Shown here piece after piece: positions 23,501 to 35,500 of a DNA stretch of 64,000 bases (position 1 is the stretch's first letter; the number at the start of each line of letters is the position of its first letter). The DNA comes from Cheilinus undulatus (taxonomy: Eukaryota; Chordata; Actinopteri; Labriformes; Labridae): the NCBI RefSeq assembly GCF_018320785.1, contig NC_054886.1, positions 10,601,207-10,665,206 on the forward strand, given 5' to 3'. The notes below the pieces were generated by a model. The model ran no database searches. It saw only the letters and a program-made list of their open reading frames with translations, and was not told the origin of the DNA. Both the position numbers and the translations under genes were made by a program.

Positions 23501-26500
23501 ATTTAAATCAATGCCAAGGTTTATCTGAACTGCTTTCAGACTTTTATTTTAGTAGCGTATTTCACAATTTTTTTTTGTGAAGTTTAGCTGAGATTTATGG
23601 TGAAAAGAAACAAAAACTGTTTCTTGCAGGAGGAGATTCTCTGAACTTGTTGAACTTGTGAATGTGCACAGAAGATCCGTACCCTCTCTGACTCACTAAA
23701 ATGCAATATAGACCCTGAAATTTGACCATTTATGATTTTTTATTGATTCTTTGATTTATTTCCACACTCAGAACAAAATGTGACTTCTCCAAAAATGTAA
23801 AGGAAACTTGATGTACATGTACTGAGATAGAGGCTATGCAGGCTACATGCAAAGCCTGCAGCAGTGCAAGGCAACAAGGTGTTGCCACTTTTAAACCATT
23901 TCTCGTCTTCATAATTCAGCCATGAAACAGAAACATTTTCTTACAGTTTGATAAAAATACCTCAATTCAAAATGAGGACTGTCATTTTCAGGTCTCTCCA
24001 GAGATGTTGGATAGTGTTCAGGTCAGGGCTCTGGCTGCCTCTAGGACCGTGGTTCTCAACTGGTCTGGCCTCAGGACCCACCAGTCTGTCTTACGACAGA
24101 TCCCGACCCAAGTTTCCAAAACATTTTCAACATTGCATGTAATTGAATATGTTGCAGTTCTGAGCCTGATTGGACCAAAACACCTGATATAAAAAAGAAA
24201 AGAGACAAAACTGACAAATTTCATCCCTCTTTCTCCATCATTATGTGTCAATTTTTGCCGGTTTTCCAGAGAACTTGTAAAATTATTTTGCTATCATGGG
24301 AAAGTAGCCGTTTATTGCCAGAAGAGGAGATAAATTAGTTGAAATATTGATCAAACATCTATATTTACCCAATTTCACAGTAAAACAGGGTAAAATAAAA
24401 TGTATCAATACATGTCCAATAAGGACCTCAGGACTTCTGTCACCTTTTTTTTCAGGCACCTAATTGCAACCCACTGAAAACTGCTTCGCGACCCACATTT
24501 GGGTCCCAACCCACCAGTTGAGAACCACTGCTCTAGGACATTCGCAGTCATCCCTTAGCCACTCCTGTGTTGCCTTGGCTATGGTCTTAGTGTCATTGTC
24601 ATGTTGGAAGGTGAACCTTCGCCCCAGTGAGTCCTGGAACAGGTTTTCATCGAGGATATCTCTGGGCTTTTTCTCAACCCTGACCAGTCTCCCAGTCTCT
24701 TCTGCTGAAAAATACCCCCACAGCATGATACTGCCACCACCATGCTTCACTATTGGAATGGTACTCGGCAGGTGATGAGTGGTGCCTGGTTTCTTCCAGA
24801 CATAACATTAAAAAGTGAAACCAAACAGTTCAATGTTGGTTTCACCAGCCAGAGAATCTTGTTTCTAACAGTCTTGAGAGTCCTTCAGATCCCTCTGCCA
24901 TAAAGCCCAGATCAGTGGAGGGCTGCCATGATTGTTATCCTTCTGGATCTTTGTTCCATCTCCACACAGGATCTCTGGATCTCAGTCAGAGTGACCATCA
25001 GGTTCGTGGTCACCTCTCTTGCTAAGGCCCTTCTCCAACTGATTGCTCAGTTTGTGGAAGAGTCCTGGTTGTTCCAACTTCGAAATTGTGCAGCCCTGGT
25101 ACAACACCTCAAAAATTGCAGGCAACTTCCTGCATACTGTCTAGACTGCACAAAAACATTGGAAATATTTCAAAACACTGTTTGTGGACGTTTATGACAA
25201 CGTTTATGACATTTGGACATTTATATCAGCATGCACGCCCAGTCTGAGAGGAGCAGCATAATCAGGAGGAGCCTTATTTTTAGTCCACGGTGTATTTAAA
25301 GCACCGTCACTCAGTGTTACCGCCCTGACATGCTCTTTGGCAGAAAAAGAAGAGGTATAAAAAGACATGACAGACAGGGAAGAAACATTTAAGTCAGTTT
25401 AAATCTGAACATCAGCTCCCGTGTTTCTGCTGCTACCAGTAAAACCAGAAGATAAAACACTTCATTCATCCAGTTCCTGTATAAAACCAACCCTCTTAGA
25501 GCAGAGACCCACGGCCAAAAACTAACGCTCTGCAGAGACCGGAGCAGCAGCGGGGAGGGTGTGGTGGCTCCAAACGCTCAGCCTCTAAATACAGCATGGA
25601 CTCTACTAAAATAAAATCAGAGTTTTCCCTTGTTTTTTGCTTTCTTCAGACTAAAATATTACTGTGCTGTGGACTCAGTGTTTATATGTAAGAGCAGAAT
25701 CTGCAGGCTGGTCAGGAGAGCTAATTAGTTTTTCCTTCAGGGTAAATTCATCTGTAAACGGCCTGGTTATTGGAGACTTCAACTTCCTGTTTGGGAGACA
25801 TTCCTGCAGAGAAATGAGCAGATGTAGAAGGAATGATGGCTGGATATTTACAGCTGTTATACAGACTCTGATGGTAGAGAATGTCACTAAAATATAATAA
25901 AACAATAATGATCATGAATCAACATCATATTAAGAAGACGGCGCTACATCTGTTTATGATTTGCAACTTTTCCCATCCATTATTAGCACAGTAGTGCTTT
26001 ATGCAGTTGTGCAATCTTACAAAGTGCAACAATTACCCAATCATTCTTTATTATAGAAAAGGTAAAGACAAAAAAAATGTCTGCTGCCGAAAAGCTGGAA
26101 CAGAAACATCACTATAGACTGCACATGCTGCAATGTAATGTAAAGAAAAAAGAAAGTTGCTGTAAATTCATTTATCAGTAGAACTACTCCAGGCTTTAGA
26201 AGGACCTAATGCAGAGGGCATTGGTATTTACACTGGAGGTAAAGCTAAGTTTAACCTCCATTAGTTATGGGTTTTACTTTAAGCCTGCCAAAAATTAAAA
26301 GAATTGCCACTTTGGTTGTAGCCTGTCTTACAGAACACGTTAATCACTTGTATTGTCGCCACAAATCAAGGAGTTGCCAAGTGGGGCTATCTCTTAGCTA
26401 CCTGTTACCTACCTGCTCCATCCATGGTGATGTCCCCTCTTTGTTAATTTGACTGTGGTCTGTTTTACAGGACATGTTAAACACTTGTGTTGTCGCCACA

Positions 26501-29500
26501 AATCAAGAAGTTGCTAAGTGGGGCTAGCTGTTAGCTACCTGTTACCTACCTGCTCAATCCATAGTGATGTCCACTCTTTTTGTCAATTTGATTGTGGTCT
26601 GTTTCACAGGACATGTTAAATACTCATGTTGTTGCCACAAATCAAGAAGTTGCTCCTAACCTAAAGCTAAGTGTGTTTAACTGTTAGCTACTGGCTACAT
26701 CCACGATGATGTCGATATCAGTCCAGCTCCTCTTTTTGTCAATTTAATTGTGGTCTGTTTCACAGGATGCACTGCATAAATGCTCATATTGTTGCCACAA
26801 AACAAGAAGTTGCTCCTCCATTTTCTGACATCTGTTTTCATGTTTACTATCATTGTCATAGCTGTGCTTGCTTTCTTTCCTCCTTCAGTCAGCTTGCTTC
26901 CTGATTGGCTGTTGCTCTGTTCATGTAACATTCCACTAGGGATCCACAATATTGGATTTTTGCTGTTATCTGATAGTTACAAAATAATTTAAGCAGACTA
27001 CGAAGTGTAAACTGGTTCAGTGCCAACTGTTTAGAATTATAAGGCATTTCTTTTTTTGTTGCAGCATGTTGTTTGCATGGGTTTTAAATTTGCAGCCTGT
27101 TATTTCTAATGGACGTACGTTTGTTTTGCATTAAAACAGCAGCTCCGTCATACACAATTCAAGGGACGATATACATAGACATACATATAACATTCAACGA
27201 GGACAATTAACAAAAAACCGTCTACCCAATTACGACCTCATTGATTTTGTGTGATTTTGTGGATTAAGCTCCTCATTTAGCTTTAGGATGGACTGATGTA
27301 TGAAGGACTGTTTGAACCTGACCCTATTAAAGCGTGGCACAGAGTACCGACGCCCTGATGGTAACAGAACATATTCTTTGTTTAGAACATGGCTGGGGTC
27401 AGAGATGATGTTCTTAGCCAATCGCATGGTGTTATTGTGATAGGCAGCTTCAAACAGTGCGTCCAGAGGTTGGCCCACAATCTTTGAACAGATTTTAATC
27501 AAGTATCTTAGTCCAGATTTTGCAGTGACTGTGAGGCAGCTATACCATACGGCATTACAGTACTGCAGCACACTAAGGACAACAGAGTTAAAGAACAGAA
27601 GGAGCACCTGCTGTGTGGCCCCGAATGATCTGAGGCGACGGAGGAAATATATTCTTTGTTTAGTCTTTTTACAGATGAAGTCAATGTGATGTTTCCATGA
27701 TAATGTTGAGTCGATCATGACGCCCAAATATTTAAATGATTCCACCTGTTTTATGCAGACATTATTAATGACAATGGGAGCTGCAGGTATGGGTTTTGAG
27801 CTGAAAACTACTTCCTCTGTTTTTTTGGTGTTTATTTCCAGAGCGTTGTTTTTGCTCCATGTCACAACCTTGTCCACACCCTGTTGATGCAAGCCTGGGT
27901 TGTCTGAGTTATTCAGCAGTGTTAGCAGGACAGTGTCGTCTGAATACTTGATTACAAATTGATTGTTTGAGGATGAATGGCAATCGTCTGTGTATAACGT
28001 GAAGACAAGAGCTGAACTCACACAGCCCTGGGGGGCTCCGACATTGGTTGTGATAGCAGAGGAGAGGGTTTTATTTACCATGACCAACTGGACTCTGTTG
28101 ATGAGGAAAGATGCATACCAGTGAATCAAATATGGGTTAACTCCCTGATGGAGTAGTTTAGAGATTAAAATGTCTGGTTGAATTGTATTGAAGGCAGATG
28201 AAAAATCTAGAAAGAGAACTCTTGCATTGTTATTGGGTTTATCCAGGTGTTTGGTGATAATGTGGGTAAGCGCAGCGACAGCATCGTCTGTGCCACAACC
28301 TGTTTTATAAGCAAACTGGAGTGGGTCCAGTTTGTCATTTATAGATTTTTGTAAATAGTGTAACAAGATTCTCTCAAGAGCCTTCATGATTACTGAGGTT
28401 AATGCTATGGGTCTGAAATCTTTGTCTTCTTTGGCACACTGGACTTTGGGTAATGGTTTGATGTGTGAAGTTTTCCATGCTATGGGAACTGTGCATGTAT
28501 CAATTGATAATTGAAACACTGGTTGCCAGGCTGGGGCCAGCTCTGTGGCGAAGTTCTTTAGAATAAATGGGCTACACTTATCGGGCCCTTCAGCTTTTTT
28601 GGGATTTGTTGCTTGAAATGTTTTTCTAACCTCATCAACAGTGATCTTGATCCTGTCTGATGGTACTGTTTGAATGTTAGCTAGAATCCTGTCACATTTC
28701 CGGACACTGTCAGATGATTCATATCTAGAAAAGAACATGTTTAAATCATTAGCAAATGAATGCTCATTTTCTGTTACAATAGGTTTACAGGGGGAAGTCA
28801 TTCCTGTCATAGACTTCATTGTGTCCCATACTTTTCTAGAGTTCTTACTTTTGAAAGCGTTCTCTAGGTCCTGTCTGTGTTTTTTTTTCCATCTCTCAAT
28901 TTTATTTTTATCTCCCTTTCTGTCTGTTTAAGCATCCCTCTATCGTTCTTTTTGAAGGCCAAATTTCTCATGTTTATAGTCTCTTTAATGTCCTTTGTCA
29001 CATAAGATTTGTTATTTGGATAGATTTTAATTTCTTTAGTGGGGACCACTAGCTGCACACAAAAATTAATGTAATCGTTGATTACTGTGCTTCTTTCGTC
29101 AAGGGAGCCCTCATAAAAAGTGTCCAAATTGGTCCAATCAAAACATGCTCTGAGCTGATCCTTACTTTCGTTGGTCCATTTTCTTATCACTTTTTTCACT
29201 GGTTTACTTCTCTTGAGTTTACTCTTGTATGTAGGAATCATGTGAACAACGTTGTGGTCAGAGTTCAAAATTGGAGGTCTGCACTTTGAGACATAAGCAT
29301 TCTTGATATTTACAAAACATTTATCCAGAATGTTATTTTTCCTAGTTTGATTTTTAACAAACTGTTCAAATCCAGGCAAAACCGGCTCTAGGTGACACTT
29401 GTTCATGTCCCCAACTATTATAGTTGGTGCATCAGGGTGTTTCAGTTGCAGTTCATGAACACAGTCAGCTATGGTGTTGGCAGCTTTTGAGGCCTTTCCA

Positions 29501-32500
29501 TTTGGAGGGGCATAGACCACAAAGAGTAAAATACATCCAAACTCTCTGGGTAAGTAAAAAGGTCTTAAAGTCATTCCCAGAATCTCTACATTTGGGTCAC
29601 ATATCGTGTATTTCACCGAGTGCAGTCTGCACCAAAGATCGTTAATATAGACGCAGATGCCTCCTCCTTTTGTTTTGCCGGCGTCTGCATCCCTATCAGC
29701 TCGTATTAGGGTGAATCCAGGTATTTCATACATCGAGTCGGGCATCGTTCGCTGCAACCAGCTTTCCGTAAAGCAAAGCAAGGAGGCTTCGCGGAATTCG
29801 TTACAGTACCTGCTGTAAGCTCGTATGGTGTCCACTTTGTTGCTCAAAGAGCGCAGATTTGTGAGGATAATTGAGGGGAGCGGTGGCGATTATGTCTCCG
29901 CCGAAGTCGGTTCTTCACTCCCCCTCTCCTTCCACGTTTCCTTTTCCCAGTTCGCGTCGATCTAATCAATTCCTGAGGGATGGCATCAAATAGCGATGAT
30001 GGACCAGTGGGTGAAGGGTTGTATAAAGTGCGCTCTCGTAACTCCAGGAAAGTCTCTCGACTGTAGGAGCAAGTTTGTATGAGGGCAAACTCTCCACACT
30101 TGCCCATCTCGTCTCTCAGGTGAGTTTGCGGCAGCAGTGACGTCCATAAACCAAAGAGGCCAATAATCCACAAAATCAGAGGCATTATTGATGATATGAT
30201 TCTTTCATCTTGTGGTGCAACCCCTTATGATGTTGCATGGTGAGTAGGCCGGCGGCTAAACGGCAATTAACATGACAAAAAACACATAAAACAAACAAAA
30301 ACAGACAGAGCATGCCGCCATGCAGTGCGCAGCCAGCGCACCTGACTTGATCACTTAAGTTGCGTTCAATCACTCTCTCGAGTGATTGAACGCAACTTAA
30401 GGAAAATAAACAGACATGGAAGACAAGCACCAAAGTCACCTGGCTGTCCTGTCTTGGCTTGTTACAATGATAGACAAAAAAACAAGGGAAGGACTAGGGG
30501 TGAAATCCTGGCCATTATGATAGTAACGTTGTATTTATGTTATGCTCACTGCTATGTTTGTGAGTGCCGGATGACATTTCCTCTTCCAAGAACTCTGTCT
30601 TAGGCAGTCTAATCTGGAATCTTAAATATCAAGCATTTTAGTTAAAGCTCTGAATCACAAATCAGACCCAAAAGAGGTTTAAAGTTTCCCAGTGCGCAGC
30701 CAGCCTCAGACTCCCACCTCTGCTTTGATGCATGTTTGTTAAATGAGCAAAAGCTTTTTTTTAATACAGAAATTCAATTTGTTTAGTGTCTAAATCAAAA
30801 ATTCCCATCTGCAGTGAGATTTTAGTTCACGCAGACTCTGCAGACGATACTTTAGCAGCCTGATTTAGCAGTAATCCTTCAATCAGACGTGTCAGCACAT
30901 GCAGCAATCTGTTTCACAATGAAAAAATAAGTTTAAATCAAAAATGAACCTCTAGAGCATTTCCTGAAAAGCATTTTGCTGTTGGCTCTGCCAGTTTCAG
31001 GTCTACTGGTTCATGTCTGCCTCATATCTCTGATCTCTGATCTGAGAGTGTTTTACTGCAGCAGTAAACAGTCTTTAGCTCTCTGTTGTGAGTTTATCAC
31101 TGAGTTTTAACCGAGCGTATCTCTGGAGCCAGCTGTCTCAGATCTTTTTGTCCAGGACTCATTGACGGTGGCATGTTTGAAGCTGCAGATCTCTCTGAGT
31201 GTTTTCAGCAGAAATAAAAGATGTTTACACTGATTTATGATACTTTTAAAGAGCAGAGAACAGAGGGAAGGGCTTCACTCGCCCTCTGCTGTCACAGTGA
31301 ACCCTCATTTAGGTGCTTACCCAAAGCCCTGTACTAAAACAGTTTGGTACAGATGTGGAACTTTACATCCCTAATATAAAAGAAAACATCATGCATTCCC
31401 CATCACATCTGCACTAAATTCTCTATGGCTGCAGATCAATGTGAGCCAAACAGAAAAAAAACATAAGAACAAGCTGCAGAGAGAACATGAGAACCTGTGC
31501 AGAGAGAACATGAGAACATGCTGCAGTGAGAACACAAGAACAAGCTGCAGAGAGAACATGGAAACATGGTGCAGAGAACATGAGAACATACTGCAGAGAG
31601 AACATGAGAACATGCTGCAGAGAACATGAGAACATGCTGCAGAGAACATGAGAACATACTGCAGAGAGAACATGAGAACATGCTGCAGAGAGAACATGGG
31701 AACATGCTGCAGAGAACGTGAGAACATGCTGCAGAGAACATGGAAACATGCTGCAGAGAGAACATGAGAACATGCTGCAGAGAACATGGAAACATGCTGC
31801 AGAGAATGTGAGAACATGCTGCAGAGAACATGGAAACATGCTGCAGAGAGAACATGAGAACTTGCTGCAGAGAACATGGAGACATGCTGCAGAGAGAACA
31901 TGCTGCAGAGAACATGGAAACATGCTGCAGAGAGAACATGAGAACATGCTGCAGAGAGAACATGGAAACATGCTGCAGAAAGAACATGAGAACATGCTCA
32001 GAGAGAATACGAGAACATGCTTTAGAGAGAACATGAGAACATGGTGCAGAGAAAATGGAACCATGCTGCAGAGAACATGAGAACATGCTGCAGAGAGAAC
32101 ATGAGAACATGCTGCAGAGAACATGGAAACATGCTGCAGAGAGAACATGAGAACATGCTGCAGAGAGAACATGAGAACATGGTGCAGAGAGAACATGAGA
32201 ACATGCTGCAGAGAACATGGAAACATGCTGCAGAGAGAACATGAGAACATGCTGCAGAGAGAACATGAGAACATGGTGCAGAGAACATGGAAACATGCTG
32301 CAAAGAGAACATGAGAACATGCTACAGAGAACATGGAAACATGATGCAGAGAACATGGAAACATGCTGCAGAGAACATGGAAACATGCTGCAGAGAACAT
32401 GGAAACATGCTGCAGAGAGAACATGAAAACATGCTGCAGAGAACATGGAAACATGCTGCAGAGAATGTGAGAACATGCTGCAGAGAACATGGAAACATGC

Positions 32501-35500
32501 TGCAGAGAACATGGAAACATGCTGCAGAGAGAACATGAGAACCTGTGCAGAGAGAACATGAGAACATGCTGCAGAGAACATGGAAACATGCTGCAGAGAG
32601 AACATGAGAACATGCTGCAGAGAGAACATGAGAACATGGTGCAGAGAACATGGAAACATGCTGCAAAGAGAACATGAGAACATGCTACAGAGAACATGGA
32701 AACATGATGCAGAGAACATGGAAACATGCTGCAGAGAACATGGAAACATGCTGCAGAGAGAACATGAGAACATGCTGCAGAGAACATGGAAACATGCTGC
32801 AGAGAATGTGAGAACATGCTGCAGAGAACATGGAAACATGCTGCAGAGAACATGGAAACATGCTGCAGAGAGAACATGAGAACCTGTGCAGAGAGAACAT
32901 GAGAACATGCTGCAGAGAACATGGAAACATGCTGCAGAGAATGTGAGAACATTCTGCAGAGAACATGGAAACATGCTGCAGAGAATGTGAGAACATGCTG
33001 CAGAGAGAACATGAGAACATGGTGCAGAGAAAATGGAAACATGCTGCAGAGAACATGAGAACATGCTGCAGAGAGAACATGAGAACCTGTGCAGAGAGAA
33101 TGTGAGAACATGCTGCAGAGAACATGGAAACATGCTGCAGAGAATGTGAGAACATTCTGCAGAGAACATGGAAACATGCTGCAGAGAATGTGAGAACATG
33201 CTGCAGAGAGAACATGAGAACATGGTGCAGAGAAAATGGAAACATGCTGCAGAGAACATGAGAACATGCTGCAGAGAACATGGAAACATGCTGCAGAGAG
33301 AACATGAGAATATGCTGCAGAGAGAACATGAGAACATGCTGCAGAGAACATGGAAACATGCTGCAGAGAACATCAGAACATGCTGCAGAAAACATTGAAA
33401 TATGCTGCAGAGAGAACATGAGAATATGCTTTAGAGAGAACATGAGAACATGCTTTAGAAAGAACATGAGAACCTGTGCAGAGAGAACATCAGAACATGG
33501 TGCAGAGAAAATGGAAACATGCTGCAGAGAACATGAGGACATGCTGCAGAGAACATGGAAACATGCTGCAAAGAGAACATGAGAACATACTGCAGAGAGA
33601 ACATGAGAACATGCTGCAGAGAACATGGAAACATGCTGCAGAGAACATGAGAACATGCTGCAGAGAACATGGAAACATGCTGCAGAGAACATGAGAACAT
33701 GCTGCAGAGAACATGAGAACATGCTGCAGAGAACATGGAAACATGCTGCAGAGAACATGAGAACATGCTGCAGAGAACATGGAAACATGCTGCAGAGAAC
33801 ATGAGAACATGCTGCAGAGAACATGAGAACATGCTGCAGAGAACATGGAAACATGCTGCAGAGAACATGAGAACATGCTGCAGAGAACATGAGAACATGC
33901 TGCAGAGAACATGGAAACATGCTGCAGAGAACATGAGAACATGCTGCAGAGAACATGGAAACATGCTGCAGAGAACATGAGAACATGCTGCAGAGAACAT
34001 GAGAACATGCTGCAGAGAACATGGAAACATGCTGCAGAGAGAACATGAGAACATGCTGCAGTTCTCATAGAGTAATGTGTCCATCAATCATTGTCTGACT
34101 GCTGGAGCTGAACAGAGAAACTTGTTTATTTGCTGATGCGCTGTTTCTTTGATTCTCTCTATGAACGATGGAGTCAGAGGCCGCAGTGGGAACCAGAAAG
34201 TTCTGCATGTGTTTCTGCTTTTCTGTCCACGTTTTAGTCTCACAAACCAGAGCTGGAATGTTTTAATTGTTTATCAGGAGGTAGTGTTTAGTGTGGAGGA
34301 GGCAGGACGGCCGTTAAAGCTGCAGTCGCTTGCGCTGTTAAGAGTCTAAGCGGGCAGGAAGGCGAAGGTTTACCGGCGAGGTTTAACAGCAAGGCCTTTA
34401 GAGATCCTGAACTGCAACCTGGTTTATCAGGTAGGTTTGGGTCTAAAATAAAACTAGAAATAGTTGCTGTCTGGTAGCTGACATTAAATGAAGCAGACAT
34501 GTTTACAGCCAAGCCTGAGAGAAGAAACTGCCTTCATACAAATCAGTAAATATGATTAGTGCTTTTCAAATACGGCGAAAAACCATGATGATTGATTTTG
34601 AGATGATTTTCATACACGATTACTTGTTGGTTTTACTATGACTTTATGAACTGGACAATTGAATAAAAACAAAACAAGCATGCAGCATGGAGTATAGTAA
34701 TCATCAAATCTGTTATCTTGTTTTTATGATCATGACGGTGTCCCTGCCTCTACTGAGGAGGAACTTCTAAAGAATATACTTTGTGGACAAAGTTTGGTAA
34801 TGGTTGATGCATAGTATCAAAAAGTGCCAAAACTTAAAAAACAAGACATCTAAACCATAATTAAGTTCATAGGAGAGACATGAATCCATCAGAACTACAG
34901 GTCCTCCTGCAGACTTTCCGAATTGCACACAACTTCTTATTGCGTTGTGCATATTTTCCTTTAAAAATCTGTGCTGTTGAAGTATCAGAAAGGGAATTTC
35001 TGCTGCTGCTCCATGAGATTTTGGTCAGTGGTTGGTGTGTCACACAGTGAGAGTTCCTACTAATATCACTGCATTTCCCATCAGGTTTGAAAGTGAAAGT
35101 ATGACTGAAAGGTGGAAAATCCTGCACTTTTCCATCGTCTGCTGTGACGGCTCACACTGCATAGAAAGACAAAAAAAAAAGAGGATAAAACGAGGATCTC
35201 AAACCCAGAGTCTCAAAGATCCCTGGAGTAGATGAGCCTAGAAACACGTGCACATTTTGTACGTTTCTCTCTGTCTGTGGTTTCAGTGGAAATTCCCAGC
35301 GAGCTGCTTCAACAGTCGCTTCCTTTTTCCTGAGTTTTGGCCACTGGCCCAACGTCTCTCTGCGGGCTTTTATTTTGATAGATGAGACAGGAAGTGAGAT
35401 CTGTGCAGCCAGAGACACAAGGAGAAAGTAAGCTGTGATTAATCTGGGGGTAATCAGCCTGATTGATTGGATAAATTTTGTCAGTTCTGTGGCACAAAAG

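Larger units (their letters stand above)
27118..30401 (-). mobile_element. L2-type LINE retrotransposon, nearly full length, inactivated
   Basis: Transcribed from right to left, the element has a 5' region (30401 to about 30185), an open N-terminal segment with a basic stretch (30185-29844), an AP-type endonuclease (29.88-28.86 kb), a reverse transcriptase (28.85-27.23 kb) and a 3' UTR ending near 27118. Wording such as LPSIILTNLRSLSNKV, LCFTESWL, LPREF and LDFSSAFNTI is typical of fish elements of the L2/CR1 group. At least two frameshifts break the frame. A 22-bp perfect palindrome marks the 5' edge. It sits antisense to EML3 in intron 1. Confidence 0.85.

Noticed and set aside
31461..34061. 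CRISPR-like array
   Set aside because: There are no unique spacers between repeats. Units are contiguous and the context is vertebrate.
31389..34087. Minus-strand open frames of 170-645 codons (Cys/Ser/His/Phe-rich)
   Set aside because: They are the translation of the 22/24-bp minisatellite, which lacks stops in its complement in all frames. Three overlapping frames are open at once, so no single one is selected as protein. Kept only as a finding.
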